A stretch of 64,000 bases of DNA from the NCBI GenBank assembly GCA_011009095.1, contig VTPC01000503.1:161405-225404 (forward strand), read 5' to 3'. Below the pieces are notes generated by a model that did no database searches, was not told where the DNA came from, and saw only the letters and a program-made list of their open reading frames with translations. This DNA is from Ignelater luminosus. Taxonomy: Eukaryota > Arthropoda > Insecta > Coleoptera > Elateridae. The stretch's first letter is position 1, and each line of letters starts with the position of its first letter. Below are positions 1-14,847 of the stretch, piece by piece. The position numbers were made by a program, and so were the translations under genes.

Positions 1-3000
1 GTGTAGAAATGTTACCTATAGCAAGATTTACAGCAAAATGAATTTTTTCTGAACTTCTTGTTTTAGCCTACATCATTTTCAGAATGTTAAGTATTGCAAG
101 AGTCTTCTAGAATCGCTCAAAATCTTTTGGCATCTGCTCATTTTACCGGTTAGATATTCGGAAACATTTTGAGTTGATAGAAAGACAGCTACCATGGCAA
201 AGGTGCTTGAAGCATGTCAGAAATTTCTAACTAGAATAGTGTCTGTTGCATTGAAATTTTATTTAAGTTTTAATCTTTGCTGAAGTTATCATCTACACTG
301 GTAACTTGAATAATGTACTCGAACCATAGAAGATTTTGATATCCTTCTATAATCTTGACTTCCCTTGTGAGCACAATTGATTCAGATACTTGGAATATGC
401 AGATTCTTTATTCTCAATAGGCAGTGGAATTTATTTGTATTGACCATTGGTTAGTTCTTCTTTCGATCAGCTGTCGAGAACAATGTCGCACCTGGTTCCA
501 TCATGCTGTAACCGTTTAGCTTCCAAACAATAATTGAAAACGACCATTCGAAAGTTCCGATCCATATAACAGATCTATACTAATTCTGTGGAAAAACTCA
601 TTTGAACGACCAAATTCGCATAGCTATAACAGCTCGAAATCCGAAAAATTCTTCAACAAAAATCAACGTTAGTATTCCTTCATTGGGATGTACTCTTCTA
701 TATCAGCTAAATCAGAATTTTTAGGATCTACTCGAATCTGAAAAAGCAGTTACAGTTTCGCAATTCTGTCATCGAATGAGTTTCTCTTCAGCAGATATCC
801 ACATATTAACTTGGCTGGTTATTGAGATTAATTAAGAGCTAGAAGTGTCAATGTGTCAATCGGACTAATTGAATTCCTGAAATATTAACAGCGATTTCCC
901 GACTTTTTAGTTTTGTTTTCTTTGGCGTCTTCACAAGTCGAAATTAAAAAACGAGAATAGTTCTCCGCAACTTGGTGGATTATAGGAAACACAGATAAAT
1001 CAATTAAATATTTGATTTGTAAATAAAGAATTATGTTAAAGTACAGGAAGAACATTTGAAATTAAATTCAAATTCCGAATTTCATATTATTCTTAAAATA
1101 CTGTTGTTGCTTTTATATTTGCAACACTTCCCGAGTGTATCAATTTCAATTAAGACATCGTGCTCCGACTAATTATTACTTTTCAATATTTAATTGGTTT
1201 GACCGCCTACAAATAAGAGGAAAGAAAAACTTGAAGAAAGATATATATATAATAGGTAGCCCGGAGGTGCGGTAAATTAATAAGCACTTAAATCAAAACA
1301 CTAATCTTCAATAATCAAAATATTTAAGTTGTTCTCAATACGGTTAATTGCCTGGATTACCCTGTACTTCACTTAACTTTTCGTTAAAAACGACATTATT
1401 AAATCCATCTAATAATCCCTTGGAATCCTATTGAAAAAAATTTCTTTTTGCCTTAATTATATCCTTATTTAGGCCAATGTAAAAGTCTTGTAATGATATT
1501 ATTATTTCCGGTTTAAAATTATGATTAATTAGTAATAAAATATGCATTAATGACGGCGGTGTGATTTAAGTGTTTCGATTTTAAAATTTATACCTTTTTC
1601 TAGTGCAAGGTAGATAGATGATCAATAAAATATCAAATAAGCGGATCTAATAGGATAATCATAAATAAAATTGAACTTTAAAACGAGAACTAATCTTAGT
1701 AATCATTAAATCTTCACCACTTCACCTTGTATTAAGTTCTCCCCGTTAGCTATAAACCCATCATTTACGGTAAATCAGCGTGCTTATAAAAAAAATAAAG
1801 AATAATTGTAATTATGAACTTATCTAACATTGGTTAGCACGGGGAAGTGAGAAAACCACACGGCGTAAACGCACAGAGAGATGGATAGAGAAGTAAAAAT
1901 GAAATCGCACATAAACGTGTAAATTAAGGTAATCGCGATGAGGATCGCGTACAATTAAATAACGGAGTCAAGGTGGAACTATGAATTACAATAAAAACTT
2001 AAGAATTTCTCTCTCACACAACTTTCCATTTCATATTCCCGCTAAGTATACCAGACGAATGTATATGAATTTATTATTATCTTGTTTTTTATTGTTGTTG
2101 TAATCGGCTTAATCAAACATGACATGAATTTTATTCAAGCTATTATTATATGTACAAAATAATATTCCTTTTCATCTAACCTGTGAAAATGCCAGTAATT
2201 GTTGTTTTGTTTACATTAAAATAAATATGAATGGTTTTAGTTTTTTTTTATTGCTACTTGTTTTATGAATGAACTTTTTGATGTTAAAACCGGAAAAAGA
2301 TGTTAATTCGATATGATGACTTTTAATCCAGAAGTTCCTGTGAACTGGTTTTTGTTAGGAAAGAAGAACCTGGCTATCTCCTTAGACAACGGGTGTTTCT
2401 ATACCATGCTTGTTCTTGTTGAAGTATAGTTTTTCATGATGGTATTTAAAAACCTAGAGTAAACTCAGCTGGTAGATTCAACTTTCAATAGTGGCGCTTT
2501 AAAAAATTAGGCATAAACTAATTAAGTAACAAAATATTCTCAAAAATAGGCCTACAACCAGAATACCAAATAACACCATATTACTAAAAATAAACTATTG
2601 AATTGAGTAATGGTTTCAATAGGGCCTATAGAAATTTAGATTGTTCATATCATACAGAACGTATGCGTTTTTGATGCTTTTCAACATTACCAATAGTTGC
2701 TTCAATTTGAGCATATAGGGCATCTCCCTGAACTCAAGATTTTGACAAGAGTATGTACCTACTGGTACTGGTAGTACCCCCAAATCCTCTATTATTTCTA
2801 GAGGTTGTTAATAGAGTTAATAGAGCTTTGCTACGAGATGAATTCTGTACCAGCACGTCTACGTGTCCTCTTATTTGTGCAAATCCCTCTCTTAAATAAA
2901 ATTCTTCTAATAGGCTAATGATATCCAAGGGATCCTCTGCTTAAAACTCGCCCAATTTTCTTGTCATATTTACAACCTCCGTTTATCTTATTTGGTCCAC

Positions 3001-6000
3001 TTTCAAAAACTTTCCAAAGTACACCTAATATTTAATGCCAAAGAAAAACGAATTAATGCGGTCGAACTCTTTGATTTTGAAAAATTGATTCCTTAGATGT
3101 TTGTACCTTGACTAGGGAAGCTCTATTACAACAGAATCGTGCAAAGCTGACCAGATCTTACACTTATAATCAAAAGAGCTCAATAGAAAAGACATAACAT
3201 TTTAATTTCGCTTATTTTTTTAATTTTTTTGTGAGTACTATGACGGCATGTGAAGTCGGCTGTGTATGGGTTATAATTCCGTTAGTCCTGACGACAGCCA
3301 GAAATACTCAGCGCTACGCGTTTGCGACTCTGCTATATACGAATTGTTTTATATTCCTTTATCATTAACTTAGTTAGATCCATACTTGATGGTCTTGCCA
3401 TGCTTTCAAATAACGTGCTGTGTATCTAAGAACCAACTTACCATTTGGAAGATTGGTCATTGAAGAGAAGTTAATGTTGACGCACCAAGGGACGTGCAAG
3501 TTACTATTTGTCAAGGAACTTGTTTTTTTTTGTTATGATTTAATGTAGTGTACTATTACTTCCAAAATAAGTCAGCACGAAGATATTTTGGCTGCGTCAT
3601 CGATATATTATTTTACGGTTTTTGTTGCCTATCCTATGCTCTTGTTCAGCTTGGCTATAATTCAGTTTTGGCAAAATTGTTATATTGCCGTCTTGGAAAA
3701 TTGTATCTACTGTCTGTCTTACTGCCGAAATCGCCTTCTCCATTCTTGTTTGTGTCTGATACAATTTTTTAGTTTCTGCTGTGTTGTTCTCAGTTTAGTT
3801 AGATCGATTTCAGGCATTTTGTGCGAAATATTGGTAGACTGATTAACTAAAGAAATTGAAATTGGGATTAGATCACAAAAAATATCTTTGTTGGGAGGAA
3901 GAAAAAATCGGTGATTCTTTTTTAGATAATCACGATACAAACATTTATTTTTGACTTTGCATGCATTATAGTGGCGCTATGGGATTGGATATTTTCTGTA
4001 TTAATATTTCCATTACTGGAGAAAAACCTAGTCACCACCATGGTGATGGTGGCTACCTCTATCGAAAATCTAAAAACTATTTAGCATAGTGAAAACGCTG
4101 TTGCCACAACAGTGAAGCACGTCGACGTCGTTGGGAAAAAAATAGAATCTATTATTCCAACTACTTTTTGGAAAATGGAACCAAAGACTTGGTGGAATTT
4201 CAGCATCACAATTATTTCGATGACCTGAAGTTAGCAGAGAATTGGGCAAAATATGGAAAATGTTCGTAATACGCAGGGAGTTTGCTGACAACGTTTTACT
4301 TTACCCAACATGGAAATCGAAGGTTTCTTTGGAAATAATTTAAAAATTATCCAAATAAGACCAAATCAATGGAAAAATTTATTTCAATGTGGACGTTTTG
4401 GTTTGGTTTGGTTTGGTATGATTCAAACAATGAAACTACGAAAAATCCCGTTTCACACGTGGGCAGATTTTGAAATTTCTTAAGCGAAATCTACCAAAGC
4501 GTTTTGACCATTATTAATTAGCTTTTATGCATTAATGATTGAAAAACGCTGAGTGAAGCATCATTTAGGAAATTTGTGTAGTAAACACCGATACCATTTA
4601 GTACTACAGGTGCCTACTGTATTTAGTACGGTTAGGGCACATTCGATTTGGTCCAAGTAAGTTTTGATTGAAAGAATATTCTTTTCTAAATAAAGTGTCT
4701 TAAGATAAGGTAAGTAAATGTTAAATTATCCTTTTAGTATTGACATTTCTAAAATCTTGTTTTGCTGATCAAAAATGGAATTTTCCTCTAAAGCATCAAA
4801 TTATGATACTAAATGTGAAGAACAAAATGTTAAAAGAATTTTGTTTGCAGCTTGTTACCTATTCAATATCTTGAAAGACGTTCTATTTTAATTAATAAAG
4901 GGAATTTGTGTAGGTATTTATTTATTTAAATGAAATTAAGATGCTTATCTCTGAACTCTTAAATACTTCACTAATTGGTTCTTACACCGCGCAGTTTCAA
5001 TATAAACTTTAAATTAACAGTAACTAATAATCATTATTGAATAAAAATATCTGTTTTACGTATTTAAAGCTTATAAAAAAAGTTGTCTGGAGGACGCGTG
5101 AAAATTCTTCCGGATTTTTTCAATACTTTAATGTTAGCAAAATTGACAATTAAACGAGCTTGACAGCCATTAGAAATGAAAAGAAAAAAAATAAATGGCG
5201 TTTTTCTTTAATTAGTCATCGATTTAGAACGGAATGGATAAACCGAGTGCTGGAGCGCGAGATTAATCGCGGCTATGTAACATACTGCGTGCATTGTTAA
5301 AATAACCTGGCGATCTTACGAAAGGTGCATTTCTTGCGCCTGCATATTTCTATGACAGGCTAGATTTCTTTTATCTCTACTATTAATTTATAACGTTCTA
5401 GTCGTATTAGCAGTTTAATCGTTTTATTAATATGGATATTAATGATTTATAATATTTATAATGACTTGTAAAATTTGAAGAAAAGAGTAATAACGAGGGT
5501 AATAATGAAAAAAATGAAGAAGAATTATTAATAATGAAGGTTGTATATTAATCTATCTCTCTATCGTGAGTCACGAAAAATAGATTTTAATATTTTTATT
5601 AAATTTCTTTTTCGAAGAAAAATTGTTGGTTTTTAAATGAGACTTCCCGAGGTTAGAATAATTAATCATAAAATGCAGTTTGATAATAATAATTAAAAAA
5701 GCATTAGCAGGCTGTTTCTTTCTATATGTCGTTTCATCCTTTTTAAATAATGGTGAAAATTGAAAGAAATAGACAAAAACAAAAAAAAGGAAAGGAAAAG
5801 AAAAGAAGAACGAGAAAAATCCATGCCGAAAAAGGAGCCGTAAATGTAATCAATTTCATTGATTAATTGAAAATTTAATTGCTATTGAATTGGAGTAATT
5901 TAGTTTTGTTTGTTATGAGAGATAAAAATTAAATTTACAAGGACGGTTTTAAGTATTCGATTTTAATTTCCTAATTGAAAGTTTATTTATGCTAATTATA

Positions 6001-9000
6001 AGAGTGGTTTATTATTGGTTGGAATTCTTATCTCGGTGCAAGATATGAACACATTTAGGATGGCGGGACTATGTTAATCTAGTTTAGAAATAGTAGCAAT
6101 AATATCTTTTGATTAATTAATTTATGTTTATAATCACGATTTGAGGACGCACTGTATAATAAAGTAAGGTTTTAAAGCTGTTTTGTAAATAAAAATTTGA
6201 TTTTAATTTTAGAGCTAAAAATCTTAAAATTTGAAAAATCGAAAAAGAAAATTACTCAAAGCCAAGTTTCTGATAATTGAATAGAACACAAACAGAAATA
6301 ATCGAAGGTTTGTTCTCATCGACGATATCACTAATCGATGAACACGGGCATTAAATTAAAAATTATATTGTCAAGACCAGTAGCTTAAAGATGCAAAAAA
6401 ACAGTAGGAACACTAATTCCAGCACCAGATAATCTTTAAGTGTAAAATATGACAACTGCCTCCAATTAAAGTAGCAAAAAGCCCGTTAACTAATTTCATA
6501 AAAAATATTTAGTTGCTAGCGGAAAAAAATGTTTTTTTTTTACCTTCTGATTGTTTTTTAACGTTTTATTTATCTATTTATTGATTTATTTTGCTTTTCT
6601 TATTTAATACAAATTGTCATAAAAAACACAACAAATATAGTATTTCAAAATATTTTTTAATTTTTAGTATAATCAGAAATGTTTTAATTAATTTTTTTTC
6701 TTTTAATATTCAAGAGGTCTTTTTGTTTTGATTAATGGCTGCAATATGTTAACAATGTTTATATCACCTTTGCACATTTTCATAATTACCTAACCTTTTT
6801 GCAAATAGATATTTTTGCTTTTTATGTTTTGTTTAACAATAATATTGTATTAAGGCTAAATTAAAATACAGTTGGTTTCAGAAATGTTATGCATTTGTTA
6901 CGCTTTCATAATCTTTAAATATATTATTGTGGTTTAGAATTTTGAAGAAAAGATTTAAAATTTTGTATTTTCCAAAAATCTAATTCTGAAATTAAAAAAA
7001 TTGTAGAAATTAGCTGTTGGTTTTTTGCTTTTGTAAAATCATTACATTTTTATTTATTTTTTGCATTTTATGTGACTGCAACAATTTTTGTCACTTGTTG
7101 TAAATAATTAATTTATAAAATTAGTAGGCTTAGCTATAAACAGTACTTGAGAGTATAATTGCAAAAGTAATGATTTTATTCATAAAAATCCAATTAACAA
7201 CGATACTGTTAATTTAAACAGAAAATCGTGTGAGAGACTTCAACGATAGGTTAAGTAACAAACCTCACACAATACATATAATTCTCTTTTTATTTTAAAA
7301 GCATTCCATTAAAATTGGCTTGATTAATTTTCCGGGTTTTATCATAATAACAGCATTAGTAATGCACACGCAAAAACTCTAAACCATTAATTATATAGAA
7401 AAAGATACTATTTTTATCTAAATCCTGGAGCAGAGGCGCGCATGTATCACAAAGCACCATAAAAAAAACTATATGAGATTGAACGTCCCACACAACCGTA
7501 CACACGAATGAATAAGTGGCAAGGTCAGTTTTATAATTAATTCCGTACTATTTTCATAGAGCTCGTTGTCCTATATATTACTAATATAAATTTAGTGTTC
7601 GAAAGAATTATTGAAAGAATGTTAAACGAGGGGAATTCCGAAAATGGAGAAAGCATTGATTTTGTAACTCCAAATCGAATCCCAATTGATCATGAAAAAA
7701 TTCCTTTTGGTGGTTGTCATGATAATCGAATTTTTTAAATCCTTTATTATAATTTGCACATTTTATTTATATCCAAGGATCTTTTAATTAAACCTGAAAT
7801 TACCGGGATTGTTTGCTTTTATCGGAAACACTGATGTAATTTTGCGTGCCATATAGCACGTGCAATAATAATAATGAATGATAATAGTCTATAAAATATC
7901 AATGTCAAATTCTTTTGCAAGACTTCTTATTGCAATATTATTGAAAATTCCTTTTATTTGAATTACAACAGTTACACTGCTGGAGTGCAAGGTTTATGTC
8001 TTAACTTACAGTTCCGTTATGTTATTCAGAATAAATTGAATATAATTAGTAATAATTTATTGAATGATGGAAATCAAAAATTTCTTACTACTATCCCAGA
8101 AAAATTTTTCAAGAAAATCTTGGGAAAAAATGAAAACTACTCACGTTATTCGGTACGACACTTTTGTCTTCCATTTTCCTCCTTTTATTTTACAATAAAA
8201 AATGTAAACAAACTACTCGTAACCAAATATCACCGTTGCCACACCACTCTCTTAACTCTGCACACAGGTACTGTCGCAGCATCCGTCTTGCATTTTCTTA
8301 AATAATGGTAGTTCTGGCCATCGTTCACCTGTAGAGGTGAGCGGCACGTTATACATTAAACGAATTTGCTACTGCTTGATAGTTGGGAAATCGGGGTGGA
8401 GGGAGTTTTACGTATGTATCAGTAGAATGATTAGTGCTTATAGGTGTTGTCTTTGTACGTTCGAAGAATTTTCAACAGTCATTTCGGAAGACTTTCGTGT
8501 TTGACTGGCAAAAGTTTGTTTGAGATCAATGGTCAATGTTTTTATTTTATTTTATGTAAATTGAATCTGCATTTTGAAAATTTGTTTATTTTGAGAATAT
8601 GGTTAAAGTGAAAACTGAATTTTCTTATATTAACATGCCTGAAAGGTAGGAATTTTAATGCTAGTTTATGGAAGGTTCTGCTTTGCTGTTTGTTTACTCT
8701 TAATATCACACTGTTTAAATAATAATTTCTTTGCTCTTGATCATCTTGATCATTTAAAATTGTTCTTTATGTTTCTACAAAGAAATTGTACAGACAAGGA
8801 AAACACAAAACATTGGTCTCCATAAAAACATTTTATTTAGAAAATTATAATAAATTAAAATTTTTATTTTATTAGCTTATTCACTTTTTGGTTGCTACTT
8901 CCTGAATAAATTCCAAATTTCCTCTTTTTTATCTCATATTCTCGTTTATTAATATACCAAAATTGTAAGCGTCATTGTGCTTAAATCAACTGAAACAATT

Positions 9001-9770
9001 ACCACCGACAATTGAAAACAGGGCCATTAGTCGTGAGAAAACAGAGTTTTTTCAAGTTATACCACATTTGGTGTTATCTTAATCTTACACCTTAAAAGGT
9101 AATAATTTGCAGGTACTGGACGTGAATTTCGAAATTATTTAGTTGTTTTGTATCAAAAATCATTTAAATCGTAAGGTTACTTTTCTTGAAAAGTTAATTT
9201 AATATTTATGTAAATTTTAATAGCTTACGATTCGTTTACTTGCAGAGAATGATAAAAAATCTAATTAAATCTATGTGTGATATTACAATGTTATGTAGTG
9301 AATAAAGATAAAGAGCTTTCTGCGTAGTAGTGAAAAATGAACTAATATTCATTCAATTGTTTGTATTCCCTATAAAGACACTATTCTGTAGTCGTCATTT
9401 GTTATCCCGGCATGATGCCCAAAACAATAGATTGATTTCATGTATTGAAGTGGAAAAAATAATTCTTTTGTCGAAGAAACCAAGACCTCGAGTGGTACTT
9501 ATTGAAGTAATTTAATAAGCAGTCGCTAACCAAATAAAGCACGTTTAATAAACAAAAAGCGAATTACTTCACTCATTTTCATGGTAAGATATGCGAAATT
9601 ATAGTCATTTATTCATAATTTATAACATTTAATGACAGGCTTGTCTCACGGGTAAAATTATAATAATAATATACATACATAATCTTCGTTTTTGGATAAT
9701 CACAAAAAGTACTTAAACCAATTGATTAATTTTTGAAATAAATATTCATCAGAAAACTCCCCGTTTTCGA
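1..9770. other. AT-rich DNA with no identified gene
   Basis: No open frame here is longer than 115 codons and none resembles a known family. The stretch 6480-7100 is especially AT-rich. Two sub-stretches, about 1840-1980 and 5210-5350, are richer in CG-containing words and ATTA/TAAT cores than their surroundings; they could be regulatory DNA, but nothing in a single sequence proves that. A short GTTTG run lies at 4396-4417. I see no tRNA, splice-bounded exon or complete mobile element. Confidence 0.6.
4396..4417. repeat. (GTTTG)n short tandem repeat
   Basis: About four uninterrupted GTTTG pentamers, seen directly. A simple repeat with no other context. Confidence 0.8.
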
Positions 9771-9771
9771 G

Positions 9772-9830
9772 ATACAGGGTGGTCCAAGATTTATTTAGAA
9801 TTCGAATATTTTTCTCTATATGCCGGAAAC
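9772..9830 (+). repeat. CAGGGTG-type element terminus
   Basis: The words CGAGATACAGGGTGGTCC open this stretch. Similar starts at 10714, 17855, 34886 and 38451 suggest a family of short nonautonomous elements. I could not find a matching inverted end for this copy, so only one terminus is claimed. A second one-sided copy starts at 10714 (TACAGGGTGTATTC). Confidence 0.35.
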
Positions 9831-11314
9831 AACCTGAAAGCTTATGTGATAGTTAAGAATATCAAGAACAGTATGATTTTCTTTAAAATGTGACTTTGTT
9901 CTAATTAATATTGAATATCTCGCTCAAAGGAATTGCTTTATAATTCGACTCGTTATTAAATGAGATCTCAAAGAATTTTACTCGACAATGACACATCCCC
10001 CAAGTAAGATGTAACTGTACAACTGTTTTTTTGAATGCCACGATGCTTACAAGATCTTGACGGTTTCCCTAGTATACTAGCCTGCTTGCTCGCCTGTCAT
10101 AATTACAATGAAGGCATTCGAATCTCAAATCTATCTGGGTAATCTTGTTAAACTCTTAAATCTCCCCAGAAAACTAATAGTGATTCAATAGGAGCATTAT
10201 ACAACTCGATCAGCTAAGGGTAGAGCATCGCAAGTTCGTAGATACTTACTAAGAGCGAACAAACAGAATATTATAGGTGAAGACAGAGTTTTAAATGATT
10301 GAAATGGGATAAGCAATGTTGCGGTTAACTTAATAAAATATGAGACCTATAAAGAGGAGTCGCCCCATACAATTCAATATAATTCTCAACTAATTTGTGC
10401 AAGAATTGGTTCTAAAAACGTTAAGTAACACGGCAGTAGCTTATGTGGTCATTGCTTTTTGTAATAAAAAAAGAAAACAACAAAACATGGATGAAGACAT
10501 GATATAGGAAAAGACGACAATTTAGCTATAAGAATTTGTAAATTGAAGTAAGCATGAGCAAGACAAAAGGTTTTGCTCTCGTCTGCAAGATTTATGAAAC
10601 TGAAGCAATATTACGCAATAGTAGGTACTTGCAGATAACACAATATTTCACAGGTTGTGCAATATCTTTCAAACAACTTTTGATTGACGCAATACATTGC
10701 AGAATCGCTCAAAGTACAGGGTGTATTCAAAATAGAGCAGAATCTGTACACTACGTGAATCTGAATCAAAAGGTTAAATACATTCTTTGCCATAAATCCA
10801 TAGTTGTTAAAATATGACCAGCTGAAAGCTTTTAAAGCTGGCAACGCTGCATGATATTTTACTAGTGTTGTTGGTTGCAAAGCTGCTTTTTTTCATAAAT
10901 GATTTCGTAGTAACAACGATGCAGTATTGCAACATATTTTTAAACATTCTATAATGACAACAGACCCTTTGTATTAACAACTTTTGATATAAGGAATACA
11001 GGGTTCGAAACTCGTTGGTTCCTAATTTCTTTCTATTTTAATGTCTTTAATTGCAATTGATTCAGATTTTATTCAAAAATGATTGAATCAAATACCAGAT
11101 GATCATTTTTTACGAAATTCTAATTAGATTGTTGCACAATTCTTGCTCAGACTCGATTGCGAACTGTTCAAGTAGACTGTTTCCTTTACAAATTCCCTTG
11201 TTTGGTTTGATATGCATCTTTCGTTTTTGAAAATCGCCATTACTGCATATTTGTTTGTTTGGAACAACTTTTTCTTAGTTTCATATCTTGTAAGGAAAGC
11301 ATACTTTATCTTTT

Positions 11315-11545
11315 TTTTTGAGATGTTAATTGGGCTATTGCCACATTCTGTTGCGATATTTTGTCGCGACGTTCCGGAAACTAACTCTGTTTTCGTTCTC
11401 GGGCTATCACCCTGATTGGTTTATTATTTTGCATTTCTAATTTACTTTTTTTCCCGTAAATCTTCGACCTCACCAGAGTTCGAACCAGGGACGAAATATC
11501 GTAACAGAGTGTGGCAATAGCCCAATTAACACCTCAAATGAGAAT
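11315..11545. repeat. Hairpin element with ~50-bp arms
   Basis: The left arm (about 11317-11366, containing GTTAATTGGGCTATTGCCAC) is the reverse complement of the right arm (about 11491-11543) with only a few mismatches. The 125-bp middle is unique. On the minus strand the right arm runs into GGTTCGAACTC at 11473-11483, which resembles a tRNA/SINE B box, although I found no convincing A box. It may be a small foldback MITE or two head-to-head short repeats. Confidence 0.55.
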
Positions 11546-11819
11546 CCACACTCATTAACTTTTAGACAACATTTGCACACTTTAGCTGTGACGATTTCAG
11601 TTTTTGCTCCACCAGCGACGCCTATGTAGATTTAAAAAAACTAAATAGTTCCAAAATTCGATTTAGACCAATTAGAGATTGATTACCTACCACATTTGAT
11701 ATTCGAGATTTTGTTGTCATTCATACCTTCCTATCATGATGTCAATCCATAGGCACACTGCGCAATAGAAATGAATGTTTCCCAATGAGGACCAGAAAAA
11801 GTTTGTAAGGCATAGAGCT

Positions 11820-12200
11820 GGGCAAAGCAATTTGGTAAACTTTTACTGCATTGCTGTTAAAAACGAGTGCTTGGCGTTGGAATTGCGCTTTGTGCTCTTA
11901 GTAATTTTTTAAAATTTAACAAGATTCGAAGCGCTTTTAGAGTGCTTCAAGCACTTTTAAGTGTTCTAAGTGTTGATCAGTTTCGCAAAGTCTTGAAGCA
12001 TTTTCACTGTTTTGTAAGCACTTTTGCAAGATCTTGAAGCATTTTTACAAGAGTTTGAAGTACTTTTCCAGTATTTCAAACACCTATAAAGGCTCCAAAC
12101 ACTCGGTTGTACTTGGTGCTTATGGCTTTAATCTTCGAGTTCTATTTGGTAACTGCTCAGTGCTTGGCGCTTGGTAATTGAAACACTTTGTCTCAATGCT
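11820..12200. repeat. Degenerate GAAGCACTTTT-type repeat
   Basis: Words such as AAGCACTTTT, GAAGCATTTT, AAGTACTTTT and AGTGCTTGG recur many times in both orientations at irregular 15-30 bp spacing. The stretch begins after GAGCTGGGCAAAGC and ends near AATGCTTGAC. The period is not fixed, so this is an old, drifted tandem repeat rather than a clean microsatellite. No coding capacity is visible. Confidence 0.55.
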
Positions 12201-12209
12201 TGACAAACT

Positions 12210-14800
12210 CTGCTTAGACAAACCATGACGCGATACTGATCCTTAAGTTGAAAATGAGAAACTTTACTGAGCATGTCTAAGGTGTTTAAGCGCAAAACAA
12301 ACATAGACTATGTATTAATAAAGCAGCATGTCTTCTATTGCTAAAGCAGAATGTCTTCTATTGCTATAGAAAATATAAGTAAATAGAATGATAGCGCTGT
12401 TCATGTCGTGTTAGAGAACAATTGGGAAATGGACTCTCGAGATTTCAAGATTCAGACCAAGTATGAATTTGCTAATCAACCTCTCTAAGGTATCTATGGT
12501 AAGGACTTATCTTGACAATTGTAAATCCGTTGTCCAAAACTACTCAACATCTTTTTGCTGAAAATTAAATGCATCACCGAGGCTTCATATCAATTTGCTA
12601 TAGTAAACCAAAGTGGCTCATTCTCATTAGCAGATACAACTTTTATCCGAGATCAAGCGATGACCATAGATAGTTATTCAAAAAAAAATAACGGAACACA
12701 AAATCCAATTCTCAAGTCACTTTAATAGATGGTTTCTTCCTGATTATCTTATGTAGGATTTCAAGATTTTTGATTAATATCAATACTAACTTCTAAGGAA
12801 AGCTCCAGATATTGAATTCAAGATTTAGGCAAACATTTAAGTGCTCAGAAAAACGTAATACTATTATAAGTGTGCACGTAATGTATTTTAATTCTTGATA
12901 ATAAGATGTTGGTTTTACCTACGTATCCTTTATTATTTAATCTGCGTTTGCTTAATGAAACCAACACACTAAGGCAAGACCATTTCTTTGTTAAAATAGA
13001 AACTTTTTATTTTAGGATTGAAGGTTTTCGTTTTATTTTGCACACGGTAAGTTTATACAACTTGTTTTATGAAAATGTTAACTGATATTTAAATGTCCTA
13101 ACATTTTAGTAGGTAGCAATTATTTAGTGCAATAGTTATTGTTTAACCACTGATCATAGATATTGTTTTACGTAATCACATTATCTGTTTCCTCAATCAA
13201 GGGCGCTCAAATTTATAGGATCGCCACTGTTCTTGACATTAAACGTTTTTTCTTGTAAAAAAGCAAGATGATTATTGTTAGTTTTAACTTATAGGCGACA
13301 CAAAAGTGGTTTTTTACATGTTTTAACAGATTCCTCTTATCATTAAAATCAATAATTTTCTCTAGTGTTAAATAGTTTGAATAAATATCTTGATGTTTCT
13401 TTAAAGGCTATATCTTGTATATGCAAGTATATCCGTGTTTGTAAATAAATGTCATAATAAACGATTATGAATAGAAAAAAGTTTAACAAACGAAAAAGAG
13501 CCGAAGATTACTTCTTAATTAATGAATTTATTTGAATAATTAATTTCTGACCACTCTAAGCACATGAAATATGTGGTTGTTTTGGACACCATTTGAAACG
13601 GATTTTGGGCAGATTGATCGTTTTCGAATCTAGTCTGTAGTGTTTTATACAATTTAATTTTGAAGGACTTGCTGGTTGTAAATTGTTGATGTTTTCAATA
13701 AAATAATTATTATTAGAAACAAGAATTGATTTTTACAATGTATGTATGCATATAGCATTAGTTGTTCGCCGCTTTTAATTTTCTAGCCTCTAGCGTAAAG
13801 TTCTATCTAAAGAATGACGAAATTCCAAGAAATAATTGCATTAATTTTTTTTACATATAAATCATTATCTATATATCAGACAAACAACCTTGACACACTG
13901 TGAAATTAAAAAAAAAACATAGATATTGTAATAGATTTCTCTTATTGTTATTAGACTTACTGTTAGCAATTCCGGTTCTGTTTAATCGATTCAGAAATCA
14001 TTGCGGGAATCCATGTCTTTATTTATAGCATACTTTAGCTAGAAGCCGACGCGAACGTTCGCATAATGTACAGGATATTACCGTAATGAATGTTGCGATT
14101 TTATTGAATTGGAAATTTTTGTGTTTTAAAATTTGTCGTAACATCATGCGACTAATACGAATTAGTGGAAGCTGAATATTTTTTCAAGTTGTTAATGAAA
14201 GATGTCCTTAAATAAACAAAATTATAAATTTTGTTATTAAATTAGTTGGTAGAAAAAAAACATTCATAACTTCTGTGGAACTATTAGCAACAAATGGATT
14301 CTGAGTTCTTTTTTATGTAATAAGACATAAAAATAGTATGCAAATTTTTATGAGAAACTTTCATTTGTAGTATCAACCGGTCTATTGTAGATTCAATTCA
14401 AATATTTGAGGAAATAAATTGAGGAAATTCTGTAATATATCTTGTTATGTTTTTATGTAATTGTTGTTATGTTTTTATAACCCAGACCATTAGTATTATC
14501 AACCTGACTATGAAATTATTGTTAAATCCGGAAACAGTTAATATTTTTAATTAAAATATTCTTCTATACTGTCTTACAAAATTGTTCTCGAAATAAACAA
14601 AAGAATATTTAAATAAGTATAACATATAATAAAATTATTGAGTTATAGCCACTTCTTGTATTTTCCTCACTTGCATCTATCACATAGGTTCAAGCTTTCT
14701 TTGATTTCTTCTTCATTCAGCCGTTTACTTTTAACTTGAACTACTCACCACAGATTAAATAAAGGCCAGATATTTTACTTCGACAAATTTGTGGATTCTA
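12210..14800. other. AT-rich DNA, nothing definite seen
   Basis: No open frame of note, no terminal inverted repeats recognised and no RNA gene. A slightly CG-richer patch around 14030-14080 is the only compositional change. Confidence 0.5.
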
Positions 14801-14801
14801 T

Positions 14802-14805
<4 letters not shown>

Positions 14806-14844
<39 letters not shown>
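14806..14844. repeat. (CT)n microsatellite
   Basis: Uninterrupted CT dinucleotides for 39 bp, about 19.5 units. On the minus strand the tract encodes an Arg-Glu run inside a spurious open frame. A pure tract of this length is likely to be length-polymorphic. Confidence 0.97.

Positions 14845-14847
<3 letters not shown>

Noticed and set aside
7958-8305. Open frame of 115 codons
   Set aside because: No motif, no splice context and no family resemblance; length is within chance for this many frames.
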